43,629 bases of DNA from Rhodothermales bacterium (GCA_013002165.1 JABDKO010000238.1:1-43629), one strand, 5' to 3'; positions 24,657 to 33,927 are shown, numbered from the stretch's first letter. Notes: generated by a model not told the origin, from the letters alone. Program-made: numbers and translations.

Positions 24657-27600
24657 CTATTGATGAATAGGTGGTGCACCGCTTGCTGTCAGTGCAGACC
24701 TTAAGCCAGGCACGGTGTCTTGCAGGAATGCATCCAGCTGCTGCTGTAAAACGGCGAGCTCTGCACGACCTGTTGCAACCGTCGCCCGATGCATTTCAGT
24801 CGGCCCGTACGTGGTGTTCAGACCTCTCACGCCGACAAACAAACGAGACATCGGGGATGGCGGATTGCGTTCACCGATTTCACGTTTGGATGCATAGCCG
24901 CCCAGCTTGATGTCGAGGTCTTTAAGCGTCTCGAGAGCGTTGTGCAAGTCAGCAGTCAACTCGGAAGACGGACTGGATGCACGGGAGTGCGCAGTTTGCA
25001 TTGCCTCTACAAGTTCGACTTGCTCGGCCATCGTCTTCGAGAACACGGTCATTTCATTTCGCAAGTCTTCGATCATCTGTCGGAAGCTATCGATCTCTTG
25101 TGCAGATGCGCCCGTGATTGTTTTGTCGTGTAACGTCGTGACTTTAACCGACACCGACTCCGATAGTGACGAGACTACTCCACCACGTGTCTTTTCGAGG
25201 GTCGCAGAATATGTACCTGGCGCGACAATATAGCCGTTACTGGATCCACCATCGCTCTCCGGGTCTATGAGTTGAGCAGATGCATGTCTAAGATTCCAGT
25301 TGACACGATGAAAGCCCTTCCCGGTTTTTCCGTTTACACGGTTGATGACGTCACCGTTGGAGTCTCGAATTACGATGTGCACCTCATCCTTCACCTCGTT
25401 AATCTCGGCTTCCAGAGCGTCCCATCCGGGAAACGGAATGTCTCCGCTTTCGATTTCCTTTTCTCGCTTCTTCCGCTCACCCGTAAGGGTGTCTGACCCC
25501 TCCTTCAGAAAATATGTGAACATTGCTCCGTATTCAGGATTCGGAGCCGCATAGTGGCTGGCTCCCTGCGAGCCACCGGCAACATCGCGTCGGCTGAACA
25601 GGTATGCATCGCGCGGTGCAAAGAGGTGTGCGTCCTGTTCGAGGAAGTCGTCGGACACATCACGAAGTGGTGAGTAGTCATCGAGGATAAAAAATCCACG
25701 ACCGAAAGATGCTGCTACCAGATCGTTTTCACGTCGTTGTACGGTGACATCCCGAAATGAAATCGTTGCACCGCCGGTGTTCACCTCATGCCATGAATCA
25801 CCACCATCGAGCGAGACGTAGATTCCAAATTCAGTACCAACGAACAGGAGGTCACTATCGACGTGATCCTGAACCACGCGCCAGATTAGCGTTCGGTCCG
25901 GAAGATTATTTACAATCGAGGTCCATGTCCTTCCACGATCTGTACTCTTGATCAGGTACGGATTGAAGTCTCCCGCTTTATGATTGTCAAGTGCGGCATA
26001 GACGACGTTCGAGTCGTGAAGGTCCGCATAGATGTGGTTTACAAACGCGCCGCTCGGGATGCCGCGAATTGAACCTGCGTCAACACGGCGCCACGCAGCA
26101 CCATCATCTTCGCTAATCTGGATCAGTCCGTCATCCGTGCCTGCATAGAGCAGACCCGGTTCGACCGCCGATTCCGAGATTGTCGATATAGTATTGTAGA
26201 CCGACATGGCCCCAACGGCCCAGGCATTATCCCAACTCTGGACTCGTCCCATGATGGGTAACTCAAACCGTTCCTGGTTCCGTGTCAGATCTTCTGAAAC
26301 GGGATTCCAGCTATCACCCCTGTCCATCGACTTCCAGACCCGGTACGATCCAAAGTACAGGGTGGCAGGATCATGGGGACTAATGACAATTGGCGCGTCC
26401 CAGTTATATCGTTCGTACGGTTCCCCAAGACGAGATTGCGGTTGTACAAAAACCTGTTCTCCGGTCGCAAGGTCAATACGGTGAAGCCCGCCTTGCTGGG
26501 TCTCGGCGTATATGATGTTCGGGTTGCCCGGCTCTACTGCAGATTGATGTCCGTCAGATCCGAGCGTTTTGAACCAGTCAGCATTTCGGATTCCATGTCG
26601 ATTGTCGGTCCGGGAGGGACCACCGTGCGATCCGTTGTCCTGCGTTCCGCCAAACACATTATAAAACGGTTCGGCATCATCCACGGCAACCTTGTAGTAC
26701 TGGGTGACGGGCAGGTTTTCAATAAAGTGCCACGTAGCAGCATTGTCAAACGTTTCAAAAAGACCGCCATCCGTTCCCATAAGAATATAGTTCGGATCAT
26801 CTTCCCGGAACGCAATTGCATGATTGTCGCTGTGCTTGTCAGACTCGGTCATTCGACGAAAAGACTTGCCGTGGTCATCGGAAACCTGAACCCTGACGTC
26901 CATCAAATACAGTCGACCTTCGACATGCGGGCTAGCGTATAGCTCTTGATAGTAATGTGCCCCGGTGCCACCTGAAACTGTATCCGACATTTTTGACCAC
27001 GAGGCTCCTCGATCGCTCGACATAAACACGCCGCCGGACTGCCTATCCAATTCGATAGCAGCATACACATGGTCCGGGTTCTGGCTCGAAATGGCGAGGC
27101 CAATCTTGCCCAAGTTGGAAGATGGCAGGCCTTTGCTGGATTCCTCCCAGGTAACGCCGCCGTCTGTAGATTTATGAATGCCGCTGCCGGGGCCACCGCC
27201 CATGTACGATGCTACGTTTCGGTGCCGTTGCCAGGTTGCGGCATACAGAATGTTCGGGTTTCGAGGATCGATGAGCAGGTCGGTTGCCCCGACCCATTCG
27301 TCATCTCCGAGTGTTCGCGTCCACGAATCGCCGCCGTCTGTCGATTTGAAAACACCGCGTTCTCCGCCCGGACTCCAGAGGGGGCCCTGCGAAGCAACCC
27401 AGATCACGTCAGAATTATCCGGATGAACAATGATTTTCGAGATGTGCTCGCTTGCTTCCAGTCCCTTTTTGGTCCAACTAGAGCCGCCGTCGTGACTGAC
27501 GTACATGCCATCGCCATAAGCGACGTGTCTGCCGCCAACATTTTCACCGGTACCAACCCAGACCGTATTTGGGTTCTGTGGATCGAGAGTGAGAGCTCCG

Positions 27601-27878
27601 GTGGAATATGAACCCTGACCATCGAATAACGATTGCCACGTGGTTCCGGAATTGGAGGTCTTCCAGACACCGCCAGAACCCACAGCTACGAACCATACGT
27701 CATCATCGTCCGGATGTATTGCAATATCCGCAATTCTGCCCGAGGTAAAGGCAGGCCCGATATTACGCATCGCAAACGCTTTCAGGTTTAGATCTGAGTC
27801 TTCGTCCGAATCATCTTGTCCATATGCAATCGGCGACAGTAGTAGGCCGAGGGTGATGAGGATTAGGAAATGCTTCAT
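24657..27878 (-). CDS. Exported VPS10/sortilin-like BNR-repeat beta-propeller protein (paralogue 2)
   Basis: A 1073-residue protein with signal peptide (FLILITLGLLLSPIAYG, cleavage before QDDS). It starts LKAFAMRNIGPAFTSGRIADIA and then carries about eleven Asp-box repeats (for example SHDGGSSWTKKG, STDGGDSWTRTL, SLDGGDSWHEVN), followed by a beta-sandwich with IVAPGTYSATLEKTRGG and a C-terminal helical region with ASKREIGERNPPSPMSRL. Domain order and length match paralogue 1 at 7307-10393. It is a beta-propeller of unknown ligand, probably periplasmic or secreted. ATG at 27876-27878; it heads a run of six exported-protein genes that ends at a stem-loop at 19298-19326, and diverges from the alpha/beta hydrolase gene, with a 19-bp palindrome in the 170-bp space between the starts. 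Confidence 0.9.
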   Translation of the reverse strand: MKHFLILITLGLLLSPIAYGQDDSDEDSDLNLKAFAMRNIGPAFTSGRIADIAIHPDDDDVWFVAVGSGGVWKTSNSGTTWQSLFDGQGSYSTGALTLDPQNPNTVWVGTGENVGGRHVAYGDGMYVSHDGGSSWTKKGLEASEHISKIIVHPDNSDVIWVASQGPLWSPGGERGVFKSTDGGDSWTRTLGDDEWVGATDLLIDPRNPNILYAATWQRHRNVASYMGGGPGSGIHKSTDGGVTWEESSKGLPSSNLGKIGLAISSQNPDHVYAAIELDRQSGGVFMSSDRGASWSKMSDTVSGGTGAHYYQELYASPHVEGRLYLMDVRVQVSDDHGKSFRRMTESDKHSDNHAIAFREDDPNYILMGTDGGLFETFDNAATWHFIENLPVTQYYKVAVDDAEPFYNVFGGTQDNGSHGGPSRTDNRHGIRNADWFKTLGSDGHQSAVEPGNPNIIYAETQQGGLHRIDLATGEQVFVQPQSRLGEPYERYNWDAPIVISPHDPATLYFGSYRVWKSMDRGDSWNPVSEDLTRNQERFELPIMGRVQSWDNAWAVGAMSVYNTISTISESAVEPGLLYAGTDDGLIQISEDDGAAWRRVDAGSIRGIPSGAFVNHIYADLHDSNVVYAALDNHKAGDFNPYLIKSTDRGRTWTSIVNNLPDRTLIWRVVQDHVDSDLLFVGTEFGIYVSLDGGDSWHEVNTGGATISFRDVTVQRRENDLVAASFGRGFFILDDYSPLRDVSDDFLEQDAHLFAPRDAYLFSRRDVAGGSQGASHYAAPNPEYGAMFTYFLKEGSDTLTGERKKREKEIESGDIPFPGWDALEAEINEVKDEVHIVIRDSNGDVINRVNGKTGKGFHRVNWNLRHASAQLIDPESDGGSSNGYIVAPGTYSATLEKTRGGVVSSLSESVSVKVTTLHDKTITGASAQEIDSFRQMIEDLRNEMTVFSKTMAEQVELVEAMQTAHSRASSPSSELTADLHNALETLKDLDIKLGGYASKREIGERNPPSPMSRLFVGVRGLNTTYGPTEMHRATVATGRAELAVLQQQLDAFLQDTVPGLRSALTASGAPPIHQ

Positions 27879-28018
27879 TAGGCGTGGAATGGCTGGTTGT
27901 CAGGTATCGCATAGAATACAAAAGACAATGAAAACATGGATCACGTCGTAGGCAAGGGATTTTGATGATTTGGTCGAGATTGAGGATCTGCAGAACATTC
28001 GCCCAGTCAGCGTATTCT

Positions 28019-28037
28019 AAGTGATAATTGATCACTT
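28019..28037. promoter_or_regulatory. Putative operator: 19-bp palindrome before the alpha/beta hydrolase gene
   Basis: AAGTGAT (28019-28025) and ATCACTT (28031-28037) form a perfect 7-bp inverted repeat with a 5-bp spacer, 11 bp before the ATG of the hydrolase gene. The size and symmetry fit binding by a dimeric repressor. It lies in the divergent region shared with the beta-propeller operon. No regulator gene adjoins it, so the binding protein would be encoded elsewhere. Confidence 0.5.
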
Positions 28038-28048
28038 CCCTCAGCTAC

Positions 28049-28885
28049 ATGACCCTCGCCGCCACGGAAAATCAAACGAAGAGCGAACCCGTGCTTTTCT
28101 ACAAGGCCTACGAGCTCGACCCCGCGCTTGACTGGGTCGTGTTCGTGCACGGTGCCGGCGGCAGCTCGACTATCTGGTACAAGCAGGTTCGGGATTTTCG
28201 AAAGAGATGCAACGTCCTCTTGATCGATTTGCGCGGTCACGGACAATCAGCCAGTATTCGTGACGTTGTTCGTCGCGGCAAATATTCGTTTGAGGACATA
28301 GGTAAAGAGATCATTGACGTATTGGATTATCTGGATATTCAGTCGGCTCACTTTGTCGGAATATCTCTCGGATCTGTCCTGATACGAATTCTGGCAGAGG
28401 AGTACCCCTCGCGAGTCAAGACGCTTATTCTCGGTGGAGCAATTCTACGGCTTAATTTCAGGTCGCGATTGCTTGTAACTCTTGGCAACCTGACGAAGTA
28501 CGTTGTCCCGTACATGATTCTGTACAAATTTTTCGCGTGGATCATAATGCCGCGGAGTAATCATCGGGAAAGCAGACGTCTTTTTGCCAGGGAAGCTCAG
28601 AAGCTGTGCCAGAAAGAGTTCCTCCGGTGGTTCAAACTGACCCACGAAATCAATCCTGTACTTCGCTTCATGCGAGAAAAAGAAATAGCCACACCGTCAT
28701 TGTATCTGATGGGCGAGCAGGACCATCTTTTTCTACCGGCTGTCCAGAGACAGGTTGCCAGGCACAGGAACAGCGAACTGTTTGTAATAGCCGGTGCGGG
28801 TCATGTTTGCAATGTCGAGACGCCGGATCTATTCAATAGCAGTGCACTGGCTTTCTTGTCCAGGCACGGAAGTATCGCCGCGTAG
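28049..28885 (+). CDS. Alpha/beta hydrolase
   Basis: About 278 residues from ATG 28049; a TTG at 28028 in the same frame lies inside the palindrome and is less likely. The catalytic triad is visible: Ser106 in GISLGS (the nucleophile elbow), Asp in LMGEQDHLF and His in AGAGHVCN. The oxyanion-hole region VVFVHGAGGSSTIW and the segment VLLIDLRGHGQS are textbook. The cap contains a basic helical stretch (LLVTLGNLTKYVVPYMILYK) that could lie on a membrane. No signal peptide, so presumably cytoplasmic. The substrate is unknown; fatty ester, lactone or thioester are all possible. It is followed by strong inverted repeats at 28886-28968. Confidence 0.92.
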   Translation: MTLAATENQTKSEPVLFYKAYELDPALDWVVFVHGAGGSSTIWYKQVRDFRKRCNVLLIDLRGHGQSASIRDVVRRGKYSFEDIGKEIIDVLDYLDIQSAHFVGISLGSVLIRILAEEYPSRVKTLILGGAILRLNFRSRLLVTLGNLTKYVVPYMILYKFFAWIIMPRSNHRESRRLFAREAQKLCQKEFLRWFKLTHEINPVLRFMREKEIATPSLYLMGEQDHLFLPAVQRQVARHRNSELFVIAGAGHVCNVETPDLFNSSALAFLSRHGSIAA

Positions 28886-28968
28886 GACAGCACATATTTT
28901 AGTTTGCGCACAAAGATCCAAGTGAATGTGCGGTGCTGTCACAGCGGGTAATAACTGCCACAGCAGTT
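28886..28968 (+). terminator. Nested and tandem stem-loops after the hydrolase gene
   Basis: Directly after the hydrolase stop, GACAGCAC (28886-28893) pairs perfectly with GTGCTGTC (28933-28940), enclosing a smaller stem CGCAC (28907-28911) with GTGCG (28928-28932). A second hairpin follows, AACTGC (28953-28958) with GCAGTT (28963-28968) around a 4-nt loop. The region is 133 bp long with no coding sequence. It may terminate the hydrolase transcript, or be a structured leader or operator for the glycosidase-like gene at 29019. Confidence 0.5.
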
Positions 28969-29018
28969 GATTTCCATTTGTACATTGTCGGTGTAGTAGC
29001 TGGATAACCTGACACACA

Positions 29019-31133
29019 ATGGCAAAACCCAAAGTTCGCATTCCGAAACTGCGAGATTTTCAATCGGTCGAAATGGTGGCGGTAACCGGTGATAAGTTTA
29101 ATCACCCGGGCCTGACCAATTTTCTTGGATCGTTACAGTGTGCATCATGCGTCATGGGTATACAACACCTGACGTTCCCGCCTTTCTCGCAGGGTGATAT
29201 AGAGCTAGGGATGCTGACAATCAATGATGTGTGTATCATGACGTCGGGTCTTCCTGTCACGTATCGTTGGCGACCGGATCGAATAGATCGAACTGTTCGC
29301 GTTGGCGACATCGATGTGTCGACGACTACGGTAATGGGAGTCGGTTCGCAAACTGCGACGATTCGATTGAAGCTGGCTAACCGAAGAAAGAAGCGACAGC
29401 ATCTTGAAATCAGAGTGCGTACGGGCGGTGGAGTTATCCAGTCGCGTGATGGCTGGAAGACTCCCTACTCTCCGAAAGAGGGTCCGGCTATATCCGTAAC
29501 TCCCTGGGAAGGCGCTCCACCCCCCGAATCCCTGGTTACCAATACACGCCACGTCAATGAGACGCAAAAAACCCTTGTCTACGGCTCACGCACCAGCGAT
29601 GCGTATTCTCTCCAAGGGATGTCTGTAATACCTGACAGTATCGACAGGTCGTGGTTTGACCATGCCCTTGATCTCGGTCCAAAAGAAGAGGCGACGCTCT
29701 ATTATTTTGTCGCCGTCGGTAGCGATCCGGTGGTCCTCGAAGATCAGTTTGAAAGTTGGCAGGCCGACCCATCCCTTTCAATTGCTGCTTCGCGAAAAGA
29801 CTGGGAAAAGGAAATCGAAGCTGTCTTTACTCCGGGCAATGATCGGTACAGCGGCCACCTGCCGCTGCTGGATACCAGCAACAAGAACCTGCGACGCCTT
29901 TACCTGAACACGATCATCAGTGTCATCTATCTGAAGCGTGACCATCCACTATCTGCCTACGGTAAAACGTATGCGACGATAATGCCAAGGTACTGGGTTG
30001 CAAGTTGTTTTATCAATGATTGGTCTATGTCGGCATACCTGCTTGCGATGCTGGATCCGGAAGTCCTGAGGACAACTATTGAGCTCTGGCTCACAAGAGA
30101 TATCTACAGTCACTTCGGTACCGACTACGTCAGCGGTACAAACTCGGGCAACTGGTATTCATGCAATGACTACGCTATGATCCGGCTCATCAGTGCTTAC
30201 GTTCGTGTTACAGGAGATCAGGCCTGGCTCGACACGCAGGTTGGGAGCAGGAGTGTTCTACAGCATGTCCGTACGATGGCAGAACACCATGTCGAACTGA
30301 CAACTGAGCACGGACTTCCGGATTTCGGAGATAGAAACAGCTTGCTGGAAGCCGTCGGCGCATACACGCACGAAGTTGCTTCGCTGAGTGCTGCAACGGT
30401 GTGGCAGTTGAGAGAGGTCGCCGACCTTCTGGAGTATCGCGGAGAATTATCCGAGACATCCCGATATCGAACGATGGCTGCGGATCTGGTACCGGAGATT
30501 CAGAAACTTTATATACAGGGGGGAGGATACTGGGCATGCAGACAACCGGACGGTGAGCTTGTGCCGGTCCGCCATGCCTGGGATTTTGTACACACGCTCA
30601 ACTTTATTCACGATGATCTTCCCGGAAATCAGAAAGAAGAGATGATTCAGTTCTTTGAACAAGAACTCATGTCACCTTCGTGGATGTCCGCTCTCTCGCC
30701 ACTGGATGAGGATGTTGGATTCTCAAGGCGTCTGGATCACGAGTGGAACGGTTCCTGGCCGGGATGGGTCGCACTGGCAACATCCGCCCTCATGAAGAAT
30801 GATCGGATTGATCTACTTGTACGGTGGCTTCCCGGATTGACGCGGTCGACAAAACAAGGTCCGTTTGCACAGGCGCAATTCATCGAGAAATACGCTGATC
30901 CAATTGCAGGTGGTGCCCGCAAAGGCCCAACCGAATGGCCATACATTAATGACTGGGCAGCCATGTGTGTCGGCGGATTTTTCGAAACGATTGTATACGA
31001 AATGTTCGGCGTCGAGCACCCGTGGTCAGGCGATCTTATGGCGTATCCCCATCTGCGCCATTTCGACCAGGAGGCATCACTCTTCAATGTCCCGCATCAC
31101 GGTGACTTATACGATATCCATCCCAAACCGTAG
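29019..31133 (+). CDS. Six-hairpin glycosidase-like protein
   Basis: A 704-residue protein without a signal peptide. The first 250 residues are rich in beta strands (a beta-sandwich as found before many (alpha/alpha)6 glycosidase domains). From about residue 290 repeated helical hairpins follow, with TIISVIYLKRDHP, FINDWSMSAYLLAMLDPE, GLPDFGDRNSLLEAVGAYTHEVASLSAATVW, YRTMAADLVPEIQKLY and LDHEWNGSWPGWVALATSAL. This layout is that of six-hairpin glycosidases (GH15/GH63/GH78/GH94-like superfamily), but I cannot fix the family or confirm the catalytic acids; candidates are the Asp/Glu residues in NDWSM, YTHEVAS and DHEWNGS. ATG at 29019. The next gene starts 6 bp beyond its stop, and both contain helical-toroid domains, so they are probably one operon for a glycan. 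Confidence 0.75.
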   Translation: MAKPKVRIPKLRDFQSVEMVAVTGDKFNHPGLTNFLGSLQCASCVMGIQHLTFPPFSQGDIELGMLTINDVCIMTSGLPVTYRWRPDRIDRTVRVGDIDVSTTTVMGVGSQTATIRLKLANRRKKRQHLEIRVRTGGGVIQSRDGWKTPYSPKEGPAISVTPWEGAPPPESLVTNTRHVNETQKTLVYGSRTSDAYSLQGMSVIPDSIDRSWFDHALDLGPKEEATLYYFVAVGSDPVVLEDQFESWQADPSLSIAASRKDWEKEIEAVFTPGNDRYSGHLPLLDTSNKNLRRLYLNTIISVIYLKRDHPLSAYGKTYATIMPRYWVASCFINDWSMSAYLLAMLDPEVLRTTIELWLTRDIYSHFGTDYVSGTNSGNWYSCNDYAMIRLISAYVRVTGDQAWLDTQVGSRSVLQHVRTMAEHHVELTTEHGLPDFGDRNSLLEAVGAYTHEVASLSAATVWQLREVADLLEYRGELSETSRYRTMAADLVPEIQKLYIQGGGYWACRQPDGELVPVRHAWDFVHTLNFIHDDLPGNQKEEMIQFFEQELMSPSWMSALSPLDEDVGFSRRLDHEWNGSWPGWVALATSALMKNDRIDLLVRWLPGLTRSTKQGPFAQAQFIEKYADPIAGGARKGPTEWPYINDWAAMCVGGFFETIVYEMFGVEHPWSGDLMAYPHLRHFDQEASLFNVPHHGDLYDIHPKP

Positions 31134-31139
31134 TAAAAA

Positions 31140-32735
31140 ATGCCTCGCACACCTCTGGCTAAATCATTTTACATGCACGAGATCATCCTGGTTATCCTTG
31201 TCTCAGGGCTTGCCCTTGGCGGATGCACCGATGACGTGCATCAGAGTAGCGTAAAACATGGTGAACCAGGCGTTCGACCCTTCTGGAACGTGCATTCCGG
31301 CAGGTATATTTACGCCCCGACAATTGCCTGGGAGGACCCGCCCGGTACATCATCAGAATACCTGATTCAGGTGAATGACCTCAGCCTTGAAACAGATGAG
31401 CCGTGGGTGAATCTGACAGAAATCTGGGATGATCTTGCGGAAGGGAACGTTACCATTTATATACGTGGACTGTCTGATTCCGGAGAGACAAGTTTCGCCG
31501 ACACGATATCTACCATCAAATCTCCGGGTTTCGACGAGGCGATGGTCGAATCCTACGAGAACCCGGCAGATGATGGAATGCTTGGACTTGAATCTGTCCT
31601 TGTACTGGACAAGGTCCAGCACTGGATCGATCCGGGCGGGCCGTTTCCGGACTATCCGCTCTGGGTACATCCTTCGAAATTGATGGGTGTCTTATCTCAG
31701 GGTATGCTGTTCTTGTCTCAGAATTCTGAAGATCCTGACGTTCAGTCCCAGGCTAAGGACATTGCAGTGCGATCAGCGCAGTTCTTGCTTGCGCTGCGAG
31801 AGCCTGAGGGCGCACCGCTGGCCGGCTGGACTCATTCATATTGGGACGGTGTTGATAGAGGTGACCATCCAATCTACATGGATCAGATCATGACTCTGTA
31901 TCCGTCTGAAGCTGCACTCGCCTTCCTTGATCTGTTCGATGCAACGGCAGATTCGATTTGGTTTGACTCGGCCGTTGACATTGCACGGACATATGCTGCC
32001 ACACATCGAGCCGACGGTACCTGGTATCTTCTGCTGAAAAGAGAGGACGGGTCACCACATCGAGACAAGCTTCTGGTACCGGTGTCAGTGATCAGTTTTC
32101 TAGATAGACTGAAAACACAGTATGGCATTGACGCATTTGTTGACGTCCGTGAGCGAGCCTTTGACTGGATTATGGAGAATCCGGTCAACACATATGCCTG
32201 GGAGGCACAGTTCGAAGACACCCGACCAAAAAGGAGGTATCGAAATTTATCTCACCGGGAGGCCGCGAATTTTGCGCGTCTGCTGTTTGAGACCTCTGAC
32301 GATCCGGCAGACATGCGTCTTGCAGGAGAACTGCTGCTCTTTGTCGAAGATCAATTTGTCATATGGGATCACTCCGATGCGGTTACGCAAAAGAACTGGT
32401 TCAGGGAGGGAATGAAATGGAACGGAAATCGTACCGATGGCACTCCCGGAAAGGACTGGTTCTTACCTGCCGCGCTGGAGCAATATGCTTTCTACACGCC
32501 TATTGCGGGTACGACATCGAACGTGATTCATGCCTACTGTGCCGGATTTGAAGCAACGGGCGAGACCGTATATCGTGACAAAGCACGGGCGCTGACGCTA
32601 TCATTAGTTGAGGCACGGGAGTATCACTCGAGCGGGGAGATCCCGACTCACTTGCGAAAGGATCTACCCGAAGAAAACTGGCTTAACAATTCTGTCTATT
32701 CGGCACGGACATTGGTGGACGCGTCGTGTCTATGA
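31140..32735 (+). CDS. Lipoprotein with alpha/alpha-toroid domain, probable carbohydrate-active
   Basis: A 531-residue lipoprotein. From ATG 31140 the signal has basic residues (MPRTPLAK), a hydrophobic core and the lipobox GLALGGC; the alternative ATG at 31173 keeps the same lipobox but lacks positive charge, so I prefer the first. Residues about 40-130 resemble a fibronectin-type or carbohydrate-binding beta-sandwich (YLIQVNDLSLETDEPWVNL). The rest is a helical toroid with LWVHPSKLMGVLSQGMLFLS, YMDQIMTLYPSEAALAFLDLF, RADGTWYLLLKREDGSPHRD and WEAQFEDTRPKRRYRNLSHRE. It resembles (alpha/alpha) glycan epimerase, lyase or glycosidase folds, but the family is not identified. Six base pairs separate it from the six-hairpin gene, suggesting coupled expression; it would face the substrate in the envelope. 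Confidence 0.75.
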   Translation: MPRTPLAKSFYMHEIILVILVSGLALGGCTDDVHQSSVKHGEPGVRPFWNVHSGRYIYAPTIAWEDPPGTSSEYLIQVNDLSLETDEPWVNLTEIWDDLAEGNVTIYIRGLSDSGETSFADTISTIKSPGFDEAMVESYENPADDGMLGLESVLVLDKVQHWIDPGGPFPDYPLWVHPSKLMGVLSQGMLFLSQNSEDPDVQSQAKDIAVRSAQFLLALREPEGAPLAGWTHSYWDGVDRGDHPIYMDQIMTLYPSEAALAFLDLFDATADSIWFDSAVDIARTYAATHRADGTWYLLLKREDGSPHRDKLLVPVSVISFLDRLKTQYGIDAFVDVRERAFDWIMENPVNTYAWEAQFEDTRPKRRYRNLSHREAANFARLLFETSDDPADMRLAGELLLFVEDQFVIWDHSDAVTQKNWFREGMKWNGNRTDGTPGKDWFLPAALEQYAFYTPIAGTTSNVIHAYCAGFEATGETVYRDKARALTLSLVEAREYHSSGEIPTHLRKDLPEENWLNNSVYSARTLVDASCL

Positions 32736-32745
32736 CAGCAGGTGC

Positions 32746-33927
32746 TTAACCTTGTACCCGGGTAAAATTGCCTGATCCATCGTTGAGATACTGATATCCC
32801 TTTCCTGAGTCGTCAGATCCAAAATCGATATTACCGTCAGAGTTGAAATCAAAGACGCGGATCCACGGAAACCAGTTGTCTGCATCGCCACCCGGTACGT
32901 CGATTCGCTGTAGTGACTGATCGTCGTAGTTCCGTACCGACGAACCTACCAGGAGTTGCGTGTACTGACCTTGATAGAATCCCTGTCCGGGTCCGTCATC
33001 GCCGTCGCGAGTCCGGTTGATGATAATATCCAGAAGGCCGTCGCTATTGATGTCCACCACATCGAAATCAAGTACTGCTCCAAAGCTGCCTGCAGCTGGG
33101 ATTACCGTGCGCCTTGAGTCCGAATAGTTGCCGTTCGATCCGCCCCAGTAAATTGAAGTGACATCATTGTCGCGCTCGTGTGCACCCGCGAGAATGTCGA
33201 GGTAGCCATCGCGATCAACATCGATGAGTTCTGCTGAGAATATTTTCTGGATGCTTCCGGAAAACCTGTTCGAGTTGCTGGTGAACGAACCAGAGCCATC
33301 GTTGATCAGCAGAATCGGGTCGAAGCCGCCAACGAAGACATCGATATCTCCATCGTTATCTACATCGCCGGCTGCGCCACCGTGATGGAAACCCGTTTGC
33401 GCCTCAATCCGCGACCATGTGAACTGACCCGATGATGACTGGAGCACAAGCTTTGGCTGATTGCCGGGGAATGGCTGCGCATCGAAACCGTGATCGAGAA
33501 TCATAACATCATCAAGACCATTCCCGTCGAAATCAGCCACGAGTGATTTACGTGCGTGGGTAGCGGGTGGCGGGCCGTTCGTAAATGCAGATTCGTCCGG
33601 TGAGAAGATGCCCGAACCATCATTCACGGCAAGGAAACTGTTGACTTCAGTCTGTGAAAGGTATTCACCGGTGCCAAGGAATATATCCGTGTCACCGTCG
33701 GCGTCCGCATCAAGATATGCTATCGCATCCGACAGGTTGCCGGACCCCAGGGGTCGAGGAATAGTCTGATAAGAAATCCAGATGTCTCCGACCGAGTTAG
33801 AATATGAGCTTCCCGCATCTGCGTTACTCGACGGCGAGATATTCAGTCCGGAGTCTTCGACCGGCGATTGAGAATCACAGCTGGCGAGGAGGATGACGGA
33901 TGCAAACGCAATTACGAGATGGCGCAT
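32746..33927 (-). CDS. FG-GAP/VCBS-repeat lipoprotein
   Basis: About 393 residues from ATG 33925-33927, which gives a lipoprotein signal (IAFASVILLASC); the frame is open for 37 codons upstream but without a signal. At least six Ca2+-binding FG-GAP repeats are seen, each with a D-x-D-x-D-G core: YLDADADGDTDIFLGTGEY, DFDGNGLDDVMILD, DVDNDGDIDVFVGG, DVDRDGYLDILAG, DINSDGLLDIIIN and DFNSDGNIDFG. These make a seven-bladed beta-propeller like the integrin alpha head, used in adhesion, binding or ligand capture. It is surface or periplasm facing and anchored by lipid. In its 5' region a 7-bp stem with one G-U pair (33971-33989) lies 44 bp before the start. It converges on the toroid lipoprotein gene with 10 bp between stops. 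Confidence 0.9.
   Translation of the reverse strand: MRHLVIAFASVILLASCDSQSPVEDSGLNISPSSNADAGSSYSNSVGDIWISYQTIPRPLGSGNLSDAIAYLDADADGDTDIFLGTGEYLSQTEVNSFLAVNDGSGIFSPDESAFTNGPPPATHARKSLVADFDGNGLDDVMILDHGFDAQPFPGNQPKLVLQSSSGQFTWSRIEAQTGFHHGGAAGDVDNDGDIDVFVGGFDPILLINDGSGSFTSNSNRFSGSIQKIFSAELIDVDRDGYLDILAGAHERDNDVTSIYWGGSNGNYSDSRRTVIPAAGSFGAVLDFDVVDINSDGLLDIIINRTRDGDDGPGQGFYQGQYTQLLVGSSVRNYDDQSLQRIDVPGGDADNWFPWIRVFDFNSDGNIDFGSDDSGKGYQYLNDGSGNFTRVQG

Noticed and set aside
26373-27611. Plus-strand open frames of 189 and 180 codons inside the second beta-propeller gene
   Set aside because: Antisense to a strongly supported gene; composition is not protein-like and there is no upstream signal.
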